Shown here: piece after piece, positions 55,614-64,000 of the stretch
Position numbering within the stretch: position 1 is the first letter of the stretch
Layout: every line of letters begins with the position of its first letter
From: Dyella amyloliquefaciens
Lineage (GTDB): Bacteria > Pseudomonadota > Gammaproteobacteria > Xanthomonadales > Rhodanobacteraceae
Assembly (NCBI RefSeq): GCF_004296575.1
Contig: NZ_SAYT01000002.1
Coordinates: 186,001-250,000 of the forward strand
Direction of reading: 5' to 3'
Length of the DNA stretch: 64,000 nt
Notes under the pieces: generated by a model
Databases searched by the model: none
Told to the model about the DNA's origin: nothing
The model's input: only the letters and a program-made list of their open reading frames with translations
Program-made: the position numbers and the translations under genes

Positions 55614-56189
55614 TCAGCCAGTTCGGCGGTGATTGCGCCCCAGCCACCAGGCCATGACCGCACCCGCCAGCAGCCAGCCGATCACCTGCTCGATCAGCGC
55701 AGCGACGGTGAAATTGGTGGGGAAGCGGTACCAGTTCCAGTACGGCACCATGGTGCTGAGCCACGCGAACACCGACGCCGCCAGCGCAATGCTCAGCCGG
55801 GTCACGAAGCTGAAGGTCGCCAGCCCCATCACGAAGGCCAGCGCCAGCGCCGACAGCGTGTCCGAAGCCCATTGGCGCGGTAACTGGGCGCTCATGTCGG
55901 ACAGGTCCTCGCCCTGTGGCAAATACACCATGAAGGCATACGGCGACACCTTGGACTTGGCCGAGTAGGCGTCCATCGTGGCCTTGTCACGCATCTTGTC
56001 CGGGTCGACGGAAGGCAGGATGTAGACACCGGGACGATTGCCCAGGCCCGGCTGCAGCGCGGCCAGCACCGTGTCCTCGCTGACCGGCTGCCGCATGCCC
56101 ACGTTACCCAGGCCCAGCGCCATGTGTGCAATGGCGCCCCACAGGAACATCACAATCCCACCCATCAGGGCTGCTACGAGTACCCGCAT
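55614..56189 (-). CDS. Conserved hypothetical membrane protein
   Basis: 191 residues: N-terminal membrane helix (LVAALMGGIVMFLWGAIAHMAL), a periplasmic middle domain (about 30-110; LPSVDPDKMRDKATMDAYSA), then two or three helices (ALALAFVMGLATFSFVT, WLLAGAVMAWWLG). Ends in a basic tail. Family known to me only as conserved uncharacterised in this order. Confidence 0.7.
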   Translation of the reverse strand: MRVLVAALMGGIVMFLWGAIAHMALGLGNVGMRQPVSEDTVLAALQPGLGNRPGVYILPSVDPDKMRDKATMDAYSAKSKVSPYAFMVYLPQGEDLSDMSAQLPRQWASDTLSALALAFVMGLATFSFVTRLSIALAASVFAWLSTMVPYWNWYRFPTNFTVAALIEQVIGWLLAGAVMAWWLGRNHRRTG

Positions 56190-56266
56190 GACGGTGCTCC
56201 CCGCGTGACTGTTGGTCAGTTCAATCTATGTCCGCCGCGACGGCCGCTGCAAGTCTGCGCCCCGGG

Positions 56267-56896
56267 TCAGGCCTGGCGCGCCGCACCGATGGGCAGCGCT
56301 GCGACCCGCTGCATCTCCGGCTCGTTCCACAACGACGGATCGCGCAGGCAGGCCAGTGCGAACTCATGCGCGTCATCGCCCCAGAACAGGCGACCATCGA
56401 TCGACAGCGTCGGCACGCCGAACACGCCCTCCGCCACGGCGGCATCGAAGTTCTCGCGCAGCTGGGCTTTCACCGCCGGATCGGCAATGGCCGCGACGGG
56501 GTCGTCGATACCCAGCGCAGCAGCAACCGGCGCCAGCGCCTCGATGCTGTCGCCTGCCCGGCCATGCCCCCATATCCAGTCAAAGATGGCTTCGGTGGCG
56601 GCACCGCTGCTGCCGGCCGCAATGCACAGCCGCAATGCGGCCAGCGGGTTGAACGGGTGCGACGGCGGAAAGTTCAGCGTTACGCCGGCCTGGCGAGCGC
56701 GCCACAGCGTGTAGCGATAGGTGAACTCGCGCTTGGCCGGAATCTCGGCGGGGCCCTTCTGGCCACACAGGTCAAGGATGCCGGCGAGCAGGATCGGCCG
56801 CAACGTGATCGGATGCTCCGCGGCCAACGCCTTGATCTTGGGCCACTGCAGCCAGGCGAACGGCGAAATGAAGTCGTAGTACCAGACGATCGACAT
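56267..56896 (-). CDS. DsbA-like 2-hydroxychromene-2-carboxylate isomerase-type protein
   Basis: 209 residues. MSIVWYYDFISPFAWLQWPK begins the thioredoxin-like fold, with SPFAW where thioredoxins have CxxC, as in HCCA isomerases and kappa-class GSTs; then GVFGVPTLSIDGRLFWGDDA near residues 157-176 with the cis-Pro (GVPT). A glutathione-dependent isomerase of aromatic catabolites is the family role; the natural substrate here is unknown. The stop-codon-to-rarA distance upstream (25 bp) suggests co-transcription with rarA. Confidence 0.85.
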   Translation of the reverse strand: MSIVWYYDFISPFAWLQWPKIKALAAEHPITLRPILLAGILDLCGQKGPAEIPAKREFTYRYTLWRARQAGVTLNFPPSHPFNPLAALRLCIAAGSSGAATEAIFDWIWGHGRAGDSIEALAPVAAALGIDDPVAAIADPAVKAQLRENFDAAVAEGVFGVPTLSIDGRLFWGDDAHEFALACLRDPSLWNEPEMQRVAALPIGAARQA

Positions 56897-56921
56897 GGCG
56901 AATCCTCGAGAACAACGGGGC

Positions 56922-58268
56922 TTACTTCTTGCGGGCCTGCTCGCGGGCTTCGCGCAGGCTGAGCAGTTTCTCGCGCAGCTTCAGTTCCAGGCCGCGCTCG
57001 ACCGGCTCGTAGAACACCGTGCCAGCGAGCGCATCGGGCAGGCATTGCTGGTCCAGCGCGATGCCGCCTGCGGCGTCGTGGTCGTACTGATAGCCCTTGC
57101 CGTAACCCAAGCCCTTCATCAGCTTGGTCGGCGCATTGCGCAGGTGCATCGGCACTTCGAGCGTGCCGGTTTCGCGCACCACGGCGCGCGCCTGGTTGTA
57201 GGCCATGTAGGCGGCATTGCTCTTGGGCGCGATGGCGAGCCAGATCGCCAGCTGCGCGAGTCCCAGTTCGCCTTCGGGGCTGCCGAGCCGCTCGTAGGTG
57301 TCCCACGCGTCCAGCGCCATGCGCCATGCGCGCGGCTCGGCGAGACCCACGTCTTCCACCGCCATGCGCGTCATGCGGCGCGCGAGGTACAGCGGATCGA
57401 CGCCACCATCGAGCATGCGGGTCAGCCAGTACACCGCCGCATCGGGATCGGAGGAGCGCACCGATTTGTGCAGCGCCGAGATCTGGTCGTAGAACTGCTC
57501 GCCGCCCTTGTCGAAGCGGCGCGTGCGATCGGCCAGTACCTGGGTCAGCGTGGCTTCGTCGATGCGGTGGTCTTCGGCGAGTTCCGAGGCGATTTCCAGC
57601 AGGGTCAGGCCACGGCGCACATCGCCATCGGCGGCCTGCGCGATCAGGCGCAGCGAGTCATCGGCAACTTCGAGTTGCATTGTGCCGAGGCCGCGCTCGC
57701 TGTCTTCCAGCGCACGCCGCAGCGCCATCACGATGTCGTCCGGCGTCACCGCTTCCAGCACGTGCACACGGCAGCGCGAGAGCAACGCGGAGTTGAGTTC
57801 GAACGAGGGGTTTTCGGTGGTGGCGCCCACGAAGATGATCACGCCGCGCTCGATGTGCGGCAGGAAGGCATCCTGCTGGGCCTTGTTGAAGCGGTGCACC
57901 TCGTCCACGAACAGCACGGTGCGCCGCCCCTGCGCGAAGTTCGCCTCGGCCTCGGCCAGCGCCTTGCGCACTTCGGGCAAGCCGGAGAGTACGGCCGAGA
58001 TCGCGCGGAAATCGGCGTCGGCGTAGCGCGCCACCAGCAGGGCCAGCGTGGTCTTGCCGCAGCCGGGAGGGCCCCACAGGATCATGGAATGCACGCGCCC
58101 CGCTTCCAGCGCACGGCGCAACGCCTTGCCCGGCGCCAGCACGCGCTGCTGGCCCACGATTTCATCGAGAGTGCGCGGCCGCATGCGTTCGGCCAGGGGC
58201 TTGAGATCGTCGGGCTCGGCAAACAGGCCCGGCGCGTCGTACATATCGCTGCGTGACATGCCCCGCAT
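56922..58268 (-). CDS. rarA: Replication-associated recombination protein A, AAA+ ATPase
   Basis: 448 residues. Walker A GPPGCGKTTLA (about 66-76) and Walker B VLFVDEVHRF follow the characteristic opening PLAERMRPRTLDEIVGQQRV. Also present are GATTENPSFELNSALLSRCR (sensor 1/arginine finger), a SSB/tetramer region, and GYQYDHDAAGGIALDQQCLP with EREKLLSLREAREQARKK-like C-terminal helices. Acts at stalled forks with SSB and polymerase. The start could be ATG 58268 or ATG 58259. Confidence 0.96.
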   Translation of the reverse strand: MRGMSRSDMYDAPGLFAEPDDLKPLAERMRPRTLDEIVGQQRVLAPGKALRRALEAGRVHSMILWGPPGCGKTTLALLVARYADADFRAISAVLSGLPEVRKALAEAEANFAQGRRTVLFVDEVHRFNKAQQDAFLPHIERGVIIFVGATTENPSFELNSALLSRCRVHVLEAVTPDDIVMALRRALEDSERGLGTMQLEVADDSLRLIAQAADGDVRRGLTLLEIASELAEDHRIDEATLTQVLADRTRRFDKGGEQFYDQISALHKSVRSSDPDAAVYWLTRMLDGGVDPLYLARRMTRMAVEDVGLAEPRAWRMALDAWDTYERLGSPEGELGLAQLAIWLAIAPKSNAAYMAYNQARAVVRETGTLEVPMHLRNAPTKLMKGLGYGKGYQYDHDAAGGIALDQQCLPDALAGTVFYEPVERGLELKLREKLLSLREAREQARKK

Positions 58269-58284
58269 GATAGGGCATCGGCGC

Positions 58285-58312
58285 GACGCGGACGCCGAAT
58301 GGCGTCCGCGTC
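58285..58312 (-). terminator. Hairpin between the DUF3999 gene and rarA
   Basis: 12-bp perfect stem (58285-58296 with 58301-58312), 4-nt loop, 27 bases after the DUF3999 stop; no T run. Likely end of the DUF2339-DUF3999 transcript. Confidence 0.55.
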
Positions 58313-58339
58313 GGCCATGAGACGGTGATCAGCGCCCGC

Positions 58340-59704
58340 TCAGGAGCCCGCCTCGTCCCGCTTCGCCTGGCGCAGCAGGCTCAGCGCCATGCCTGCGACT
58401 GCGAGCGCACCGACCACCAGCACGCCCCACAGCAAGGGACGAGTCCAGTCGTAGGGCACCTTGGGCGCGCTCAGCGCTTCGGCGCCCATGTCGTCCACAC
58501 GAGCGCCAAGCGTTGCTGCGGGCGGCGTCCACGACTCGCCGTACCTGGCGCGCAGCCGGTCCCAGGCTTCGGCCACCGGATATTCGCCTCGGCGCGAGGC
58601 ATAGCTGCCTGCCAGCAGCCGATACGGACCTGCACCTTCGGCCATGAAGAAGTACTGCGGCGGCAGCCAGCCAATCGCCAGCACCGGCGCATCGGCCAGC
58701 GGTGTTTCGCTGTGCAGGCGCAGGTGCTGCACCCGGCGTGGCGCGAATTGCGCATCCGCCTCACCCACCTTGCCGGCAGCGCGCACCAGATCGAGCGTGG
58801 CGAGATCGAACCACGACGACGTACCCTCGTCTTGCGGCAACTGCACGTGCACACGGGCAACGGTGTTCGGCGCAGGCAACAGGACCTTCACCGCTTCCAG
58901 CGGCAGCGACGCGGGCAGCGTGTAGTCGTAATCGTTGCCGTTGCTGCCGGTGTTCGCGGCCTGCAGCCATTGCAGCTGGGACAGGCGATCGGCGACGGCA
59001 TCGGCATAGCTGCCCATGAGCTGGACGGAGGGTACATGGTCGTCACTCCAGTCCACATCGCCGTCGACCAGTCGGATGCGGTAGTAGCGACCCGCCACGG
59101 AACCGCTCAATGGCAGTGACAGTTGCTCGACCTGATCGCTCTCGCCATGAACACGCGTGGCGCCGACATCGCCGGACAGCGCAGTCCACTCGCGCAGATC
59201 GTCGCTGACATCGACCGCCAGGCGCACCTGGAAATCCTGCTGCAGCGTGGACGCATCGAACACGATGTGATCAAGACTGACTGCGCGCCCTGCATCCACC
59301 AGCCACTGACGCGGGCGCTGCGGCGACGGCACATTCGGCGGCTGACTGATGACGATGCCGCCAGTGGTGCTGCGTTCGATCTGCACGCCATCGTGCGTGG
59401 CGGCATTGACGGGCACCGGGAGCAACCGCGCATCGAGCAAGAAGTCATGCCTGAGCGGCGACGGCAACGGCAGTTCGCCGAACGGCACCGGACGGTTCAG
59501 CGCATTCACCACCACCAGGTCACGCAAACCGGCGGACGGATTGACCGAGGCATACACCTCGGGGCTGAGCACGACCCGATAGGCCTCGGCCGTTTCCTTC
59601 GTGTCGAGCGGAAATGCATAGGCGTAATCGGTATCCGTGCCGGCATGGGCCACGGCCAGTGGCAGGCACAGGGTCAGTGCCACCCAGCGAACATCAAGAC
59701 GCAT
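58340..59704 (-). CDS. DUF3999 periplasmic/membrane protein
   Basis: 454 residues from ATG 59704 (GGAGG upstream). Signal peptide (MRLDVRWVALTLCLPLAVAHA), long beta-rich periplasmic domain (YAYAFPLDTKETAEAYRVVL, VVVNALNRPVPFGELPL), and a C-terminal membrane helix (LLWGVLVVGALAVAGMALSLL) with a basic tail. DUF3999 regularly occurs beside DUF2339, as here; the two frames overlap by 11 nt. Likely a membrane complex of unknown role. Confidence 0.88.
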   Translation of the reverse strand: MRLDVRWVALTLCLPLAVAHAGTDTDYAYAFPLDTKETAEAYRVVLSPEVYASVNPSAGLRDLVVVNALNRPVPFGELPLPSPLRHDFLLDARLLPVPVNAATHDGVQIERSTTGGIVISQPPNVPSPQRPRQWLVDAGRAVSLDHIVFDASTLQQDFQVRLAVDVSDDLREWTALSGDVGATRVHGESDQVEQLSLPLSGSVAGRYYRIRLVDGDVDWSDDHVPSVQLMGSYADAVADRLSQLQWLQAANTGSNGNDYDYTLPASLPLEAVKVLLPAPNTVARVHVQLPQDEGTSSWFDLATLDLVRAAGKVGEADAQFAPRRVQHLRLHSETPLADAPVLAIGWLPPQYFFMAEGAGPYRLLAGSYASRRGEYPVAEAWDRLRARYGESWTPPAATLGARVDDMGAEALSAPKVPYDWTRPLLWGVLVVGALAVAGMALSLLRQAKRDEAGS

Positions 59705-62405
59705 GCCTGGTTTCCTCCATAGACGACGAGCGGCGCGGCGGCGCCGGCGCCAGATATCCGATAACGCTGCACAGCAGGCCGAACGCGATGAACGAGGCGA
59801 TGCCAAACAGGTTCCCCAGATGGCGTCGGTCGACCACGACCAGCTTCACCAGCACCACACCCAGGATGACCGCGCCGGCCAGCCATGCGAGGCGTTGCCC
59901 GTGCCGCGAACCCCACACCCACGCAAACAGGCCGAGCACGCTCCAAACAACGGTGAGCGACATCTGCGCGAGGCTCGAACTGGCCAAGGCATCGTCCCAG
60001 GGAACGCCGGCCAGCTGATGCACGGCGCGCAGGGTGAAGTCGGTCGCCAGCACCAGCACGATGCCGCCGAGCACCGGACCTCGACATGGCTTCCACATCG
60101 ACGGCAATGCGGGATCGGTCAGCCAGACCGCATAACTGCCGGCGATAAGCAGCATCAGCAGCTCCACCGGGTTGAACAACGGAATGAAGCGCAACGGCGA
60201 CGCATTGCCGCCCTGGAGCAGCGCCATCAGTCCGAGCAGGCCCAGCACCACCAGTAGCGAGTAGCGCAACGGCGGCAGCCATAGCGGCATACGCTCGATC
60301 TGCGGCAGCGCCAGCAGACGCGGATGCCACTGCGTGCAGGCAAAGGCAAGCAGCAGCGGTGCGACGCTCAGCAGCATCACCCAGTTGTCGGACAGCCAGC
60401 GCGTGCGATCCAGCGAAACGTAGATGGCGACAGCGGCGATCAGCACCCAGCGCCACAGCCATGCCAGATGTGCCAGGGCCGCGGGCAAGCCGAAGTCACG
60501 CAGGCAGACCAGGCTGCGCCAGCCGAGCACGGCGGCGGCGGCGACGGCAAGCAGGTTCCAGCGGTGCAACGGCTGCTGCGCCACGAAGCCGGCGCCGAAC
60601 AACAGCGGCACCATCACCAGCATCCACGCGAACGGGCTCCAGGAAAGCACGATGCCAAGCTCGTGCGGCGGCTTGCGTCGCGCAGCTTCCGCAGCACCCC
60701 ATGCCGTCAACGCCAGCCAGCCAAGCCACGCCGCGAACTGCCAGGTGACGGGCACGAAGCGATCGATCTCCTGCCCGCACGCACCAAGCCACCAGATCAG
60801 CCCCCATGCATAGAGCGCCACCGCCAACAGGCGGGGTGTCGCACCATCGCCACCCAGGCGTGCGTAGACACGACTGCTGGCGAACCCCGCCGCAACCAGC
60901 AGCAAGGCGCTGATGAAGGCGCGATTGAGCAGCGGCATCCAGTCGCCACTGCCGTGGTGGTAGCGATCCAGCAACAACGCGCCAGCCGCGAATACCTGCA
61001 GTGCGAGACCACCCCAGCATGCCAGGCGGCGCTGCTGGCGCAGCCCCAGCCAGATCAGTCCCGCGCCTTCCAGCGCGAAGATGCTACCGGTGACGTCGGC
61101 ACGCAACGCCAGTGGCACCGCCAGCGTGGCGAAGGCCACCGCAAGCACGGCCCAGGTGTCGCGCAGCAGGCGCATCGCGGGGTGTCGGCGCACGACATAG
61201 GCGATTGCCACGTAGGTGGTCGCCGTCACCAGCGTCGAGATGGCGAGCCCGGTGCCGTCCCAGCGAAGCAACGCGCCCTGCAGCAACAAGCTGACCAGCG
61301 GGTTGCCGAACATCAGGCAGCCGTCGATCACCAGCTTGCGATCCACCGGCGCGCGCAGCACGTGCAGCCCGGGAATCACGAGGTAAAACAGGAAATTGAG
61401 CGCCAGGAACGGCTCGGTACTGCCGAACAGCGCAGGCTCGTAGCGCAACACGCCCCACGCGGAACCGATGGCGAACGTAGCGATGAAGCCCAGCAGGTTC
61501 AGCACGCGCCACGAGCGCTTCCACGCGATGCCGAGAATGGCGAAGTTCAGCACTGCGTAGTAGCTGAAGAGCGCGATGTGGCTGCCCTGCCCGGTCGACA
61601 CCAGGATGGGCGCAGCAAAACCGGCAAGCAGCCCGAGCACCGCCAGGGCCAGCGCGTCCTGCATCACGGCCAGCACTCCGATGCCAGCCACCAGCACGAT
61701 CAACAGGGCAAAGGCCGGACCTGCCGGCATCAGGTCATACAGGCGGAACGCGGCGAACACCGTCATGATCAGCACGCCAATCGCGCCGCCCTGCACGGAC
61801 AAGGCGAACACGCGCTGCTCACGACGCCGGCGCCAGCCGAAGGCCAGGCCCGCGATGGCCGCGAGGGCGATCAGGGAAACGCGCAGCGCCGGCGGCGTGT
61901 GCAACAGGCCGGCATCCGAGGCGTACTTCAGCAGGGCCGCCACGCCCGCAAACAGCACGAGCATGCCGATCTTCACCGGCACGTTGCCTTCGGTGAACCA
62001 CCGCCAAACGCGCTGAAGCAGGCGATCCAGCCCGGATGGCTGGTTTGGCGCTACCGGCGCGGGCCTCGGTGGCGTGGCTGCCGTACGGGCTACAGGAACG
62101 GGCCGCTCACTGCGCGGCGGCACGGGTGGCGCCGGTGACGGGATGGCCGGCGGTTCGGACTCGCGCATCGCGTCGCGCACTTCGGCCGCGGTCGTCCATG
62201 GGCGCTCGTCGGCGTCCTTGCCGTGCGCAGGAGCAACCGTCGACAAGGCAGCCAGCCGCGTGCGGACCTCCTTCAGCTCACGCGACAACTGCCCCTGCCG
62301 ACCCCATAGCAGGCCGAGCGCTGCCCCGAACACGAAGCCGGAGACGCTGCCCTCCGTAACGAGGGCCCCCAGCACCGTGCCAATAACCATCCATAGAAGC
62401 ATCAT
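59694..62405 (-). CDS. DUF2339 large polytopic membrane protein
   Basis: 903 residues with about 25 membrane helices, starting MMLLWMVIGTVLGALVTEGS. A Pro-rich soluble segment (about 60-135) precedes the conserved block LLQRVWRWFTEGNVPVKIGM, which defines DUF2339 (PF10101), followed by LFAGVAALLKYASDAGLLHT. Overlaps the DUF3999 gene; both are read from one transcript. Function unknown, perhaps linked to the envelope or surface polysaccharide. Confidence 0.92.
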   Translation of the reverse strand: MMLLWMVIGTVLGALVTEGSVSGFVFGAALGLLWGRQGQLSRELKEVRTRLAALSTVAPAHGKDADERPWTTAAEVRDAMRESEPPAIPSPAPPVPPRSERPVPVARTAATPPRPAPVAPNQPSGLDRLLQRVWRWFTEGNVPVKIGMLVLFAGVAALLKYASDAGLLHTPPALRVSLIALAAIAGLAFGWRRRREQRVFALSVQGGAIGVLIMTVFAAFRLYDLMPAGPAFALLIVLVAGIGVLAVMQDALALAVLGLLAGFAAPILVSTGQGSHIALFSYYAVLNFAILGIAWKRSWRVLNLLGFIATFAIGSAWGVLRYEPALFGSTEPFLALNFLFYLVIPGLHVLRAPVDRKLVIDGCLMFGNPLVSLLLQGALLRWDGTGLAISTLVTATTYVAIAYVVRRHPAMRLLRDTWAVLAVAFATLAVPLALRADVTGSIFALEGAGLIWLGLRQQRRLACWGGLALQVFAAGALLLDRYHHGSGDWMPLLNRAFISALLLVAAGFASSRVYARLGGDGATPRLLAVALYAWGLIWWLGACGQEIDRFVPVTWQFAAWLGWLALTAWGAAEAARRKPPHELGIVLSWSPFAWMLVMVPLLFGAGFVAQQPLHRWNLLAVAAAAVLGWRSLVCLRDFGLPAALAHLAWLWRWVLIAAVAIYVSLDRTRWLSDNWVMLLSVAPLLLAFACTQWHPRLLALPQIERMPLWLPPLRYSLLVVLGLLGLMALLQGGNASPLRFIPLFNPVELLMLLIAGSYAVWLTDPALPSMWKPCRGPVLGGIVLVLATDFTLRAVHQLAGVPWDDALASSSLAQMSLTVVWSVLGLFAWVWGSRHGQRLAWLAGAVILGVVLVKLVVVDRRHLGNLFGIASFIAFGLLCSVIGYLAPAPPRRSSSMEETRHAS

Positions 62406-62482
62406 GACCTATCTGTCCCTACCCGCCCGGGTTGTCATGGGGCAGTGTGCCATGCGGGGTGCAGCGATAGCCGGGAGGTCGA

Positions 62483-63778
62483 TCAACCCTCGATGTCAGG
62501 CAATGCCGACAGGCCGGAAGCGGAGGGTCGGTCATCGTCGGCATCGTGGCGATGCCAGATCGCATGGGCATCCACCTGCACGCGCGCAAGCGCTTCCAGT
62601 GCATCGATGGCGGACTGGCGCTCGGCAAGCATCGCTTCCTGCTCGGTGCGCCGGACAGCCAGCAGCTCCGCGATGCCGGCCTCGCCAAGGGCGTAGGCAC
62701 GCGCCACCTTGGCAGCACTGGCACTCGCAGCCTGCAAGGCGTCGCGCTGACTCTGCCAGATGGCATGACCTGCGCGCGCCGACGCGACCACCGTACGCGC
62801 ACCCTGCTCGATGTCACGCCTTACCCCAGCCAGATCCGCTTCCGCCGCGAGTGCGTCGGCACTCGCCCTGGCGGCTTCCGCGCTGCGATAACTGCCGCCC
62901 AACGGAATGCCAAGCACTACGCCATAGGCGCGCTCGCGTCCGCCAAGGTCATTGAGCATGCGGATGCCTACGGTGGGATCCGGCACGCGGTCGGCGCGTG
63001 CGCGGCGCGCCTCGGCGTCTTTCTGGCGCGCAAGGGCTTCACTCGCCCCCACCTCATGGCTGCGCACCATGATCAGCCTCACCCACGCCTCATCGCTCCC
63101 GGTGAGCGCGGGTGGCGCATAGGCGTTGGCAGCCTCACGCTCGGGTAATGGCAAGGAGGGAAATACGCTGCGCCAGGCCAGCTCCGCCTGGGCCTGGGCC
63201 GATCGTGCGCGCAACAACGACGCTTGCGATTGCGCCAGCGCCGACTCGGTGGCGAGGCGCTCACGCTCGGCGGCATCACCCAGAGCGACACGACGGGCCA
63301 CTGCATCCCGGTCGCGCCGGGCAATGTCGACCAGTTGCTGCCATTGCTCGCGCGCCACCCTCGCCCGCTGCCAGTCCGACCATGCGGCAAGCAGGCGCCG
63401 GGCGGCGGCGTGATGGGCATCTTCGAGTGACAGCTGTGCGGCCTGCAGCCCCCTGGCCCCGATTTCACGATCGAGCCGCGCCTTGCCCGGCAGACGGATC
63501 GGGCGCGTCACGTCCAGCTCCCACTCGTTGTAGTCGCGATCGCCTTCGACGCGGCGACGCTGGGGAATCACCGTCACCTGCCCTTCGTAGCTGCCGGACG
63601 CACGCATGCGCGCCAGGGCATCGGCCGTGGACACGCCCGCTTCGGCGCGACGTACCTCAGGCGTGCTGCTGATGGCGCGCAGCACCAGCTCCGACGGCGG
63701 CAGCATCGGATCATCCGCGTCGCCCGCGTTTGCCGCCGCACAACCCGCGAGCAGCAACCATCCCAACCATCGCTTCAT
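62483..63778 (-). CDS. TolC-family outer-membrane efflux protein
   Basis: 431 residues. Signal peptide (MKRWLGWLLLAGCAAANAG) followed by the long helical hairpins of outer membrane efflux proteins: LVLRAISSTPEVRRAEAGVS, ARRLLAAWSDWQRARVAREQ, SALAQSQASLLRARSAQAQ, and a second repeat LRNAxDALxAAS-like segment ending EALARVQVDAHAIW. The weakly conserved lipobox LAGC suggests possible lipoprotein acylation (CusC-type). The start (ATGA) overlaps the stop of the DUF3240 gene. Probably the outer-membrane channel of a metal-efflux RND pump whose other parts lie to the right of the window. Confidence 0.85.
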   Translation of the reverse strand: MKRWLGWLLLAGCAAANAGDADDPMLPPSELVLRAISSTPEVRRAEAGVSTADALARMRASGSYEGQVTVIPQRRRVEGDRDYNEWELDVTRPIRLPGKARLDREIGARGLQAAQLSLEDAHHAAARRLLAAWSDWQRARVAREQWQQLVDIARRDRDAVARRVALGDAAERERLATESALAQSQASLLRARSAQAQAELAWRSVFPSLPLPEREAANAYAPPALTGSDEAWVRLIMVRSHEVGASEALARQKDAEARRARADRVPDPTVGIRMLNDLGGRERAYGVVLGIPLGGSYRSAEAARASADALAAEADLAGVRRDIEQGARTVVASARAGHAIWQSQRDALQAASASAAKVARAYALGEAGIAELLAVRRTEQEAMLAERQSAIDALEALARVQVDAHAIWHRHDADDDRPSASGLSALPDIEG

Positions 63779-64000
63779 GCCAGACGCCCCATCTTTTCCA
63801 CCGGCTCGATCCACCACACCACCTCGCTTTGCGGCAACGCCTCGCACAGGTGCGCCAGTACCCGATCCACCGAGGACTCGGGCAGCACCAGCCACAGCAG
63901 CACGCGATCGATGCGCCCCTGCACGCACTCAACCACCCGCGACCGCGCGAAGCCCTCGCCATGGCCGGCGACGTGCGCCGTGGTGAAGCCCGGCAAGGCC
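63775..64000 (-). CDS. DUF3240 protein, 5' end beyond the window
   Basis: At least 75 C-terminal residues: GFTTAHVAGHGEGFARSRVV, then GRIDRVLLWLVLPESSVDRVLAH and VVWWIEPVEKMGRLA at the end, the pattern of DUF3240 (a PII-like small protein found in CusA/CzcA metal-efflux operons). The true start lies to the right of position 64000. Four-nucleotide overlap (ATGA) with the TolC-family gene shows operon organisation. Confidence 0.8.
   Translation of the reverse strand, partial: ALPGFTTAHVAGHGEGFARSRVVECVQGRIDRVLLWLVLPESSVDRVLAHLCEALPQSEVVWWIEPVEKMGRLA

Noticed and set aside
56895-58256. Plus-strand open frame of about 450 codons
   Set aside because: Exact antisense of rarA, which has intact Walker motifs on the minus strand.
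60324-62138. Very long open frame on the plus strand (over 600 codons)
   Set aside because: Antisense to the DUF2339 gene; Gln/His/Arg-rich composition is the mirror image of high-GC third codon positions, with no domain.

Overview
The window is high-GC gammaproteobacterial chromosome. The gene content (ECF sigma factor with a Ser/Thr kinase, several secreted proteins of unknown function, serS next to tRNA-Ser, rarA, DUF2339/DUF3999) fits the Lysobacterales (Xanthomonadales), most likely Rhodanobacteraceae (Dyella/Luteibacter/Rhodanobacter-like). This placement is an inference from protein families; there is no rRNA in the window.

Layout. 1-3744: 3' end of a YDG-repeat haemagglutinin (TpsA) overlapping its TpsB outer-membrane transporter. 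3786-18168: mostly envelope, secreted and transport genes (MetA-type outer-membrane protein, two secreted propeller-like proteins, OmpA-like barrel, MFS permease, NAD(P)-binding protein, OprB porin, large alpha/beta-hydrolase-domain protein). 18324-21276: an S51 peptidase, a secreted protein, a cysteine-cluster protein read in frame into a small basic protein, and a cold-shock protein sharing a bidirectional terminator. 21878-25083: ECF sigma factor translationally coupled to a transmembrane Ser/Thr kinase. 25272-33427: two lipoproteins, hypotheticals, a Crp/Fnr regulator and a large autotransporter. 33860-35968: a BlaI/BlaR1-like pair whose promoter lies between two matching operator palindromes. 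36075-46742: small membrane and soluble genes plus decayed genes (porin tail, AraC regulator, DUF998 gene with a late amber codon), an SRAP protein and an orphan HigA-type antitoxin.

46743-52138 is the most foreign-looking part. By eye it is richer in A+T, and it carries a single 1269-residue SIR2-domain protein that looks like a defence-associated sirtuin (anti-phage NADase). It is followed by two imperfect 178-181 bp repeats that end exactly at the 3' end of tRNA-Ser(UGA). No integrase is visible.

52292-64000 is more conserved chromosome, all on the minus strand: membrane protein, serS, a DHFR-like reductase, a zone of dispersed intergenic repeats, a membrane protein, a DsbA-like isomerase, rarA, the DUF2339-DUF3999 pair, and a TolC-family protein with a DUF3240 gene that are probably the end of a metal-efflux operon running off the right edge.

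The best leads are the SIR2 defence gene at the tRNA-Ser locus with its duplicated tRNA tail, the in-frame two-start gene at 20399-20953, the BlaI/BlaR1 pair whose sensor has DUF3471 in place of a penicillin-binding domain, and a 15-nt motif shared by widely separated intergenic regions.
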